Positions 59,164 to 64,000 of a DNA stretch of 64,000 bases are shown here, one piece after another. The DNA is from Paenibacillus pinihumi DSM 23905 = JCM 16419 (GTDB lineage Bacteria > Bacillota > Bacilli > Paenibacillales > Paenibacillaceae). A model generated the notes under the pieces. That model saw only the letters and a program-made list of their open reading frames with translations. It ran no database searches and was not told the DNA's origin. Each line of letters begins with the position of its first letter. The stretch's first letter is position 1. The translations under genes and the position numbers were made by a program. Location of the stretch: contig NZ_KE383868.1 in the NCBI RefSeq assembly GCF_000422505.1, forward strand, positions 196,202-260,201, given 5' to 3'.

Positions 59164-60307
59164 AGGCTTTACCCAGAGGCTGATGCTGAATCGTCATGGA
59201 TGGCAGATACGTGATTTGGATCATCTCACAGGTAAGGCCCGGCCCGAATGCAATGGATACACCGTGGACGGGTCCGGATTCACGCTGTTTAAGCTGCTGT
59301 CTCATTTCATGAAGTACAAATAATATCGTAGCAGACGACATATTCCCATAGTTGCGCAGCACGCTGCGGCTGGGGCCCGTTTGTTCATCTGTTAGTCCGA
59401 ACATGTCTTCAAGTGTATCGATGATCCCCTTGCCGCCGGGATGAATGGCCCATAATTGAGGCTTCTGATCTTCGGTGATCAGGTGTGCAACTTGCTCTGG
59501 AATAAATTTGCCTATCATTTTAGGAATGTTTGGGGAAAGGTATAAATCGAATCCATGATTTCCCACCTCCCAAACCATTTCCCCCGCAGAGTCCTGCAGA
59601 AGCACAGAATGTTCCTTGCCTAATTGAAAGACGCCATTGTGCCCAGCTCCGACAGTACCGACAATACAGGCTGACGCTCCATCACCGAAAAAGGAAGCGC
59701 CGAATAAAGCCTCACGCTCTGTAGACGGCTGAATGTGCAGCGTACATAACTCCACGCAGACGATTAAGATTTTGGCTGCAGGGCTGCCCGATACGATTTG
59801 ACGTGACATGCAAACAGCTTTAAGGCCCGCAGCACATCCTAAAAAAGTAAGCGGAATACGGTTAACGTTTACAGATAACCCCAAACGCTGCACTAATTCT
59901 GTATCCAATCCCGGGAGGAATTGTCCTGTACAACTAACCGTGATCAGATGCGTAATCCCGGATGCATCCACATTCCCGTCCAAGAGGGCTTGTCTCGCAG
60001 CATGTAAACCAAGCGGGACAGCCTCCCTCTTATAGACCTTCATTCGATCAGCAGTTGATGGAACTTGCCGATTGGATACCCGGGGGAAATAATGACAAGC
60101 GTCAGCAGGCTCCAACAAGTTCGATTCACAGGTATATCTTGTCTCCACTCCACATTGCTTGAATATACGCTTTGCCCAACGCATGGAGTCGGGATGCTCA
60201 CTTAAAGCTTGGGCTAATCTTTGTGAAGTATCCGTTTGATCCAGGCGATAGTCCGGTACAGCAGTTCCGATTCCGAGGATCGCAGTCAGTTGATTGGCTT
60301 GTTCCAT
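59156..60307 (-). CDS. Type III polyketide synthase (chalcone/stilbene-synthase-like)
   Basis: A 383-residue homodimeric condensing enzyme. Catalytic triad: Cys 158 in TFLGCAAGLKAV, His 289 in LWAIHPGGKG, Asn 322 in VLRNYGNMSSATILFVL; the PKS-III loop is IAFGPGLTCEM. It extends a CoA starter with malonyl-CoA to make pyrones or resorcinols, as Bacillus BpsA does from fatty acyl starters. The starter cannot be predicted from sequence alone. It lies 107 bp after the Tat-nitroreductase gene with its own promoter-like sequence, and directs the following methyltransferase, FAD enzyme and MMPL exporter. Confidence 0.9.
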   Translation of the reverse strand: MEQANQLTAILGIGTAVPDYRLDQTDTSQRLAQALSEHPDSMRWAKRIFKQCGVETRYTCESNLLEPADACHYFPRVSNRQVPSTADRMKVYKREAVPLGLHAARQALLDGNVDASGITHLITVSCTGQFLPGLDTELVQRLGLSVNVNRIPLTFLGCAAGLKAVCMSRQIVSGSPAAKILIVCVELCTLHIQPSTEREALFGASFFGDGASACIVGTVGAGHNGVFQLGKEHSVLLQDSAGEMVWEVGNHGFDLYLSPNIPKMIGKFIPEQVAHLITEDQKPQLWAIHPGGKGIIDTLEDMFGLTDEQTGPSRSVLRNYGNMSSATILFVLHEMRQQLKQRESGPVHGVSIAFGPGLTCEMIQITYLPSMTIQHQPLGKAYV

Positions 60308-60364
60308 CCCTGATATTCAACTCCTTTTACAATCATCTTGGCTTAATTGGACAATCTTTACTTA

Positions 60365-60392
60365 ACTATATCTATTCGTATATTCATATCAA
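60365..60392 (-). promoter_or_regulatory. Likely promoter of the type III PKS operon
   Basis: TTGATA (60387-60392), 16 bp, TATAGT (60365-60370) on the minus strand, 58 bp before the PKS start, within an AT-rich stretch with the small palindrome CATATtgATATG. Confidence 0.55.
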
Positions 60393-60413
60393 TATGATAG
60401 GAAACAAAGTGAT

Positions 60414-61610
60414 TTATAGTAACACATCCGCAATATCACGCCGCGGGCTGGGCAAAGCCTCCGCTTCAGGATATCCAATGCGGAAGGTGAACACGCTCTC
60501 TTTTCCTGTGTGCCCCAATAATTTGCGATAATCTGAAGCAACTGCCTCTGCCAGCCCCAGCTGTCGCTCACGGTCTATTCTCTCATTAGGCTGGTTCATA
60601 GGCTGCATGGCCAAACCGTTGGCTGTCCCCCACAAATGCATCCGTTGCCATAGTCTGCCCGTCTCGATCAACTGCCTGCGGTCTGATGCATCCTGGATCG
60701 TAATGCTTCCAAATGCTGAAGCTGTCGGGATCTGTATGTCCTTTGTTGCCCTATACCAATATTGATTGGCGGTCTGCTCCGAGACGGGAATCATCTTGCC
60801 AAAAGCACGGATCAAAAAAGAGTTCCCCGTCGCATCCAAAGTTGTACCATCTCTGTGAATCTGTAATTCGTCCCAATTTTGCCGATACCAGCGATGGCTG
60901 TCTCTTGCCTGATCCGGATCATTAACTATCGTTTCTGTAGCCATGTCAATAAGCTTGCCAATATTCTCCTTGTCAGCTTTCTCATGCCACCAGATTACCT
61001 CAGGATCATGGTTTGCAATTTTAAGGGCACTTAACTTATTTAAAGTTTCCAGGTTGACCTTCTTATCCGTATAAGCGCCCCGATTCGTATGGCGGAGCGG
61101 AATGGCTTCATACAATTCAGGATGGGCTCCTTTGCCAGGCTTCATCGTTACGTTCCCCACGTGCACCTCATTAAAGGCCCCATTATAAAGAGATTCATCT
61201 AATATGTAGCCATGTGCGGCAGCTGTTATATGCAGATTTTCCAAAAAGCATCCCAAGCTGATATACATCTCTCTATAAAATGGATCCATCGTTCCAATGT
61301 TACGGGAGAGGTCTGCATACAAATTGAGTTCATTCTCCTCTACTTTTACTAGCCATGGTTGCGTGTTATGGGCATTGGATGCCAGGATTGAAGGATATAT
61401 AAAAGACTTGAGCAGACTGTCATCACCAGTTTCCTCTGGCCTCCAGTTTGCCCAGCCTTTATAAGCAGGTCCCTTGCCTGTCGAAAATACCCCTTTGCCA
61501 ACCGCACCCCATAAACCTCCAGCCGCAAGTAAAATACCCCCGCCCGTCAGTGCTTTCATAAACGTTCTGCGGGACATCTGCTGTTCCGTCTTATGCTCAG
61601 GCTTTCCCAT
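60414..61610 (-). CDS. Tat-exported nitroreductase-family protein (Acg-like)
   Basis: A 398-residue protein with a twin-arginine signal, MSRRTFMKALTGGGILLAAGG, followed by a nitroreductase fold: YPSILASNAHNTQPWLVKV (the SxxNxQPW FMN site) and later NGLAMQPMNQPNERI, RIGYPEAEALPSPRRDI. Such proteins bind FMN/F420 and reduce quinones or nitro compounds or store the flavin (Acg in mycobacteria). The start overlaps the TetR stop by 14 nt, so they are coupled. Exported outside the cytoplasm, it may act on quinones made from the PKS product. Confidence 0.85.
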   Translation of the reverse strand: MGKPEHKTEQQMSRRTFMKALTGGGILLAAGGLWGAVGKGVFSTGKGPAYKGWANWRPEETGDDSLLKSFIYPSILASNAHNTQPWLVKVEENELNLYADLSRNIGTMDPFYREMYISLGCFLENLHITAAAHGYILDESLYNGAFNEVHVGNVTMKPGKGAHPELYEAIPLRHTNRGAYTDKKVNLETLNKLSALKIANHDPEVIWWHEKADKENIGKLIDMATETIVNDPDQARDSHRWYRQNWDELQIHRDGTTLDATGNSFLIRAFGKMIPVSEQTANQYWYRATKDIQIPTASAFGSITIQDASDRRQLIETGRLWQRMHLWGTANGLAMQPMNQPNERIDRERQLGLAEAVASDYRKLLGHTGKESVFTFRIGYPEAEALPSPRRDIADVLL

Positions 61611-62202
61611 TATTGTCCCCTCCTTTTTTCAAATAGGGACGCAAAACAGTCATAAGAACTGCAATGCCTTCATCCATTTGTTCTGTAGTGATCTCTCCTC
61701 CATTCATCTCTACAAAGGCAAGCCAGTTATTCGTAATCAGCCAGCACGCAGAGAGCAGCCTTTCCCTCTCTTTCGGGTCTGTAGGTCCTGTCAGGATACC
61801 CGCTCTAATAATGTGGGTTGCAAATTGATCCTGATCAATTAATCGCTGTTTTGTGATCGACATGTGGCGGTATTTAAGCTCTTCATCCATTTCAAGCAAA
61901 ATCACAGCTTCCCGGTAAAAAAAGCGATACTCCCATAACAAACCAAAGTTGTGTTTTAATCTCTCAAAAAAAGATTCCAGCGTAAGCGGTTGATCCTCCG
62001 CAAAGTACCATACTTCATCCCATCGAACATACATCTGTTCTAATATGGAATGAATAATCTCCGCTTTATTTTTGTAGTGGTAGTACAAATTTCCCGGACT
62101 GATGCCTGCTTCGCGTGCAATATGATTCGTGGATACCTGGGCAGTTCCCTGTTGGTTAAATAAATGTATAGCCGCGGCAAGGATGCGTTCTTTCGTATTC
62201 AT
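61597..62202 (-). CDS. TetR-family transcriptional regulator
   Basis: A 201-residue repressor. N-terminal HTH: ERILAAAIHLFNQQGTAQVSTNHIAREAGISPGNLYYHYKNKAEI (split). C-terminal ligand-binding domain is helical and diverse. ATG 62202 has SD GGAGGG. It overlaps the nitroreductase start by 14 nt and lies next to a consensus promoter with a palindromic operator, so it probably represses itself and the nitroreductase, and maybe the downstream PKS operon. Confidence 0.9.
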   Translation of the reverse strand: MNTKERILAAAIHLFNQQGTAQVSTNHIAREAGISPGNLYYHYKNKAEIIHSILEQMYVRWDEVWYFAEDQPLTLESFFERLKHNFGLLWEYRFFYREAVILLEMDEELKYRHMSITKQRLIDQDQFATHIIRAGILTGPTDPKERERLLSACWLITNNWLAFVEMNGGEITTEQMDEGIAVLMTVLRPYLKKGGDNNGKA

Positions 62203-62217
62203 AAAGCCCTCCAAATC

Positions 62218-62265
62218 AATTAGAGTAATTGCTCTAATTCTATAGAGTAACATTTTGATTGTCAA
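62218..62265 (-). promoter_or_regulatory. Promoter and TetR operator
   Basis: TTGACA (62260-62265), 17 bp, TAGAAT (62237-62242) on the minus strand. Just downstream, AATTAGAG/CTCTAATT is an 8-bp perfect repeat with a 6-nt centre (62218-62239), and further TAGAG/CTCTA half-sites overlap the -10. This is the normal layout of a TetR autorepressor. Confidence 0.8.
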
Positions 62266-62317
62266 CAGGCTATTCCTCCACACTTTGGATGAATCAAGAC
62301 GACTTTCGTTAATTTAA

Positions 62318-62348
62318 CGTAAAAAAGCCCTTAAACAGAGGGCTTTTA
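62318..62348. terminator. Bidirectional hairpin upstream of the TetR promoter
   Basis: AAAAGCCCTC/AAGGGCTTTT stem with short loop, T-rich on both strands. It probably ends or insulates the methyltransferase transcript at 62536. Between 62349 and 62461 no other feature is seen. Confidence 0.65.
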
Positions 62349-62461
62349 CATACAGATTCAAGCGAAGTATTCCCTTTACGGGATTCCGCTGCTCCGCCTT
62401 CAAAGTCGATCCAGCATGTACCTTCTCTCACCTAACTTGCAACAAGCAGCAATAAAAATAA

Positions 62462-62497
62462 GCAGCCGCTTCCCGATTAGCGTCGGGAAATGGCTGC
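62462..62497 (-). terminator. Terminator of the 62536 methyltransferase gene
   Basis: CAGCC-TTCCCGA / TCGGGAA-GGCTG stem with a 6-nt loop, followed by CTTATTTTTATT on the minus strand, 39 bp past the stop. Confidence 0.8.
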
Positions 62498-62535
62498 AGT
62501 TTTATTTATGTTTTTTAATGATCGAATTTAGAGTT

Positions 62536-63147
62536 TTATGAGACGTCTTTCTTTTTCAATAAATGAACATACCACTTCAATCCTGCATGATGATTGAACA
62601 GGCTTACCTTGTCCACAACATCAAAATGCTCATACTGTTCGATTTCTTCAATTTTGCGCTCAATCATTGTATAATCCGGATCTTGCTTATTTTTATGAGA
62701 ATACAGAGAAGAAATGATTACGCCATCGGGGGTTAAAAACCGGGAATATTCAAGCAACTTCTGTGGGGTGTTTGGTACATACTGTAAAGATTCATTAAAA
62801 ACAATGACATCGTAGTGCTTCTCAGGGATATATTCATTAATGTCTCCGCAGCGAAAATTTTCGGCCGAAGACTTGGCAGTTGCGATTTTAACGGCCTCAT
62901 GAGAGAGGTCCACACCCAGATACCCTTCCTTTTCCTTGTCCAATAGCATATCAAATAATATACCCGTGCCGCAGCCCATATCTAGAATTCCTTCACTGGA
63001 AAGGAATTTACGGATATATCCGTAAACGACCGAGTATCTGGCATACTCTGTTATGCCGGAAAGATAATCCCACATTTGCGACTGATACTCCTCATCCCAT
63101 TGCTGCTGCGTGCTTTCGATATAATCGGGTACTTTCATGCTTTCCAT
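62536..63147 (-). CDS. Class I SAM-dependent methyltransferase
   Basis: A 203-residue methyltransferase: MWDYLSGITEYARYSVVYGYIRKFLSSEG, motif I ILDMGCGTGILFDMLLD, motif II VDLSHEAVKIA, post-I IVFNESLQYVPNTPQKLLEYSRFLTPDGVIISSLYS (split). ATG 63147 is chosen because AGGAGG lies 6 nt upstream; an in-frame ATG at 63186 has none. Substrate unknown. Monocistronic with its own terminator. Confidence 0.85.
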   Translation of the reverse strand: MESMKVPDYIESTQQQWDEEYQSQMWDYLSGITEYARYSVVYGYIRKFLSSEGILDMGCGTGILFDMLLDKEKEGYLGVDLSHEAVKIATAKSSAENFRCGDINEYIPEKHYDVIVFNESLQYVPNTPQKLLEYSRFLTPDGVIISSLYSHKNKQDPDYTMIERKIEEIEQYEHFDVVDKVSLFNHHAGLKWYVHLLKKKDVS

Positions 63148-63341
63148 TACGATTCCTCCTGTCTGATGGTGAAATGAATTTTTCATGATACCAATGAAAT
63201 AGAGAAAAGATGGGTTGAAGCATACTGTCGAAGAAAATTGGAAGGTAAATGAAAAAATGGGGTGTTAAGATTATAGTTCTAAATTCTATGATAGATACAT
63301 AGTCATGCTTTGTCAAATAATGGGTAGATTTGAACGGATAT

Positions 63342-63389
63342 AAAAAGACGCAGTTGCTCGCCTTTGGCGAAACAACCGCGTCTTTTTTT
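63342..63389. terminator. Bidirectional terminator after the TM2 genes
   Basis: AAAAGACGC-GTTG-CGCC pairs with GGCG-CAAC-GCGTCTTTT, T-rich on both sides. It lies 10 bp past the stop at 63399. Confidence 0.85.
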
Positions 63390-63398
63390 AAGTCAGGA

Positions 63399-63794
63399 CT
63401 ATCGTGTATTCATAATACGACGAATAATTTCATGCTCCTTCTCATTGTTCAGATTCTCAATTCGTCCGTTCAAAAAGATCGCATCAACCCAACTCCATAT
63501 TACAGAGCCAATCAGCATAATAACGGATAGCCACAGAAAGAAAAGGGCAGGTCCATCCCCGCTATCTTGCATAATCAATATCATGATAATTACGATTGGG
63601 GCAGCACTAGTAAATAACATCCAGGACGCATAAACATAATTTTCAGTGTAAAATCTGTGCGCTCCAAAAAAGGACATGCAGAGCCAAAGTGCCCACGCAG
63701 CTTCCTTAGTCTTTCTTAACTTATGCATCTCTGTGTCCAAAATACCTAATTCTTCTAATGTAAATGTACGTTTGTCATGAATATTATCTTTCAT
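63399..63794 (-). CDS. TM2-domain membrane protein
   Basis: A 131-residue protein with the TM2 pattern: a charged N-terminal helix (LEELGILDTEMHKLRKTK), first helix AAWALWLCMSFFGAHRFYTENYVYAS, second and third hydrophobic parts (MLFTSAAPIVIIMILIM, ALFFLWLSVIMLIGSVIWSWVDAIFLNGRI). The FGAHRFY turn is the TM2 hallmark. The C-terminus (NEKEHEIIRRIMNTR) matches the end of the upstream gene in pattern, so the two are tandem paralogs. Function is unknown; TM2 proteins are small membrane modulators. Confidence 0.85.
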   Translation of the reverse strand: MKDNIHDKRTFTLEELGILDTEMHKLRKTKEAAWALWLCMSFFGAHRFYTENYVYASWMLFTSAAPIVIIMILIMQDSGDGPALFFLWLSVIMLIGSVIWSWVDAIFLNGRIENLNNEKEHEIIRRIMNTR

Positions 63795-63806
63795 ATGTCT
63801 ACCTGA

Positions 63807-64000
63807 TTATACTTGAGCTGCAGCTCTGGAATTAGCTTCAGCACGCTTAATCAGACGGAGTTCTGATATAATTTCATTCTCAATCTGTTCATTAGCGTTC
63901 CGAATCATGCCGGACAACAAGAACAAATCAATCAAGGACCAAATTCCCAATAGGCCCAGCGTCAATAACATCAGTACGCCAGTCCCGTATTTTCCAAGAT
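63807..64000 (-). CDS. TM2-domain membrane protein, 5' end outside window
   Basis: The last 63 codons of a minus-strand gene whose start lies past the window edge: LLTLGLLGIWSLIDLFLLSGMI, then NEQIENEIISELRLIKRAEA, ending AAAQV. The WSLIDLFLL segment aligns with WSWVDAIFL of the downstream TM2 gene, so these are tandem duplicates, 12 bp apart. Confidence 0.8.
   Translation of the reverse strand, partial: LGKYGTGVLMLLTLGLLGIWSLIDLFLLSGMIRNANEQIENEIISELRLIKRAEANSRAAAQV

Noticed and set aside
1-64000. CRISPR arrays, tRNA or rRNA genes, prophage modules
   Set aside because: No spaced direct repeats, cloverleaf ends or phage structural genes were found on either strand.

Overview
The window looks like a chromosomal segment of a low-to-medium GC endospore-forming Firmicute, most like Paenibacillus. 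Support: strong AGGAGG-type ribosome binding sites, a T-box leader on a tRNA synthetase gene, Fur boxes of the Bacillus 7-1-7 type, a cydABDC operon, an RbsABC-type operon with a GntR regulator, and many rho-independent terminators. No rRNA, tRNA, CRISPR array or prophage was seen. Nearly every gene is on the minus strand. The clear exceptions are an Rrf2 regulator (40416-40919) and a small AT-rich pair near 19.4-20.1 kb beside the truncated end of an IS3-family element.

Layout in window order. 1-9.2 kb: a locus of repeat-built proteins. It holds a pentapeptide-repeat protein with a beta-trefoil-like head (cut by the window edge), two glycine-rich proteins full of GGNGG runs, a short paralog of one of them without the Gly-rich tail, and a 1305-residue protein with a hydrophobic core and NHL-like strands. 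The first and last share a repeated module of about 70 residues. 9.4-13.5 kb: small accessory genes (methyltransferase, AraC/GyrI-like regulator, hydrolase, acetyltransferase). 13.7-17.7 kb: a four-gene operon led by a 5-aminolevulinate synthase, then acetyltransferase, Gfo/Idh/MocA oxidoreductase and MFS exporter. 18-21 kb: a second MFS gene with a palindromic operator, the IS remnant and a TrmB-like regulator. 21.4-26.9 kb: iron uptake (binding protein, two permeases, a flavin monooxygenase, AraC regulator) with two Fur boxes. 27-31.7 kb: a UvrA-like ABC protein, an ArsR-AHSA1 pair and a macrolide-type glycosyltransferase. 32-38.4 kb: a sugar or nucleoside import and phosphorylation operon (GntR, RbsB/A/C-like, BtpA, PfkB). 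38.6-41 kb: HAD phosphatase, AhpD-like protein and a divergent Rrf2 regulator around a palindrome. 41-47.1 kb: cydABDC. 47.4-53.8 kb: acetyltransferase with serine hydrolase, DUF2975 with XRE, methionyl-tRNA synthetase under a Met-specific T-box, and an HD-CHAP fusion. 54-62.3 kb: hydrolase, MMPL exporter and a type III polyketide operon (FAD oxidoreductase, methyltransferase, chalcone-synthase-like enzyme), with a TetR repressor and a Tat-exported nitroreductase upstream. 62.5-64 kb: a methyltransferase and two tandem TM2 membrane proteins.

Three parts look like units worth study: the repeat-protein locus (probably a surface or spore-coat structure), the ALA-synthase operon (probably a small exported metabolite), and the type III PKS locus (probably a methylated, oxidised phenolic lipid or pyrone moved by the MMPL protein). 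The Fur-controlled monooxygenase beside a siderophore permease set with no ATPase is a fourth. Functions are inferred from motifs and gene order read by eye; no database search was run.
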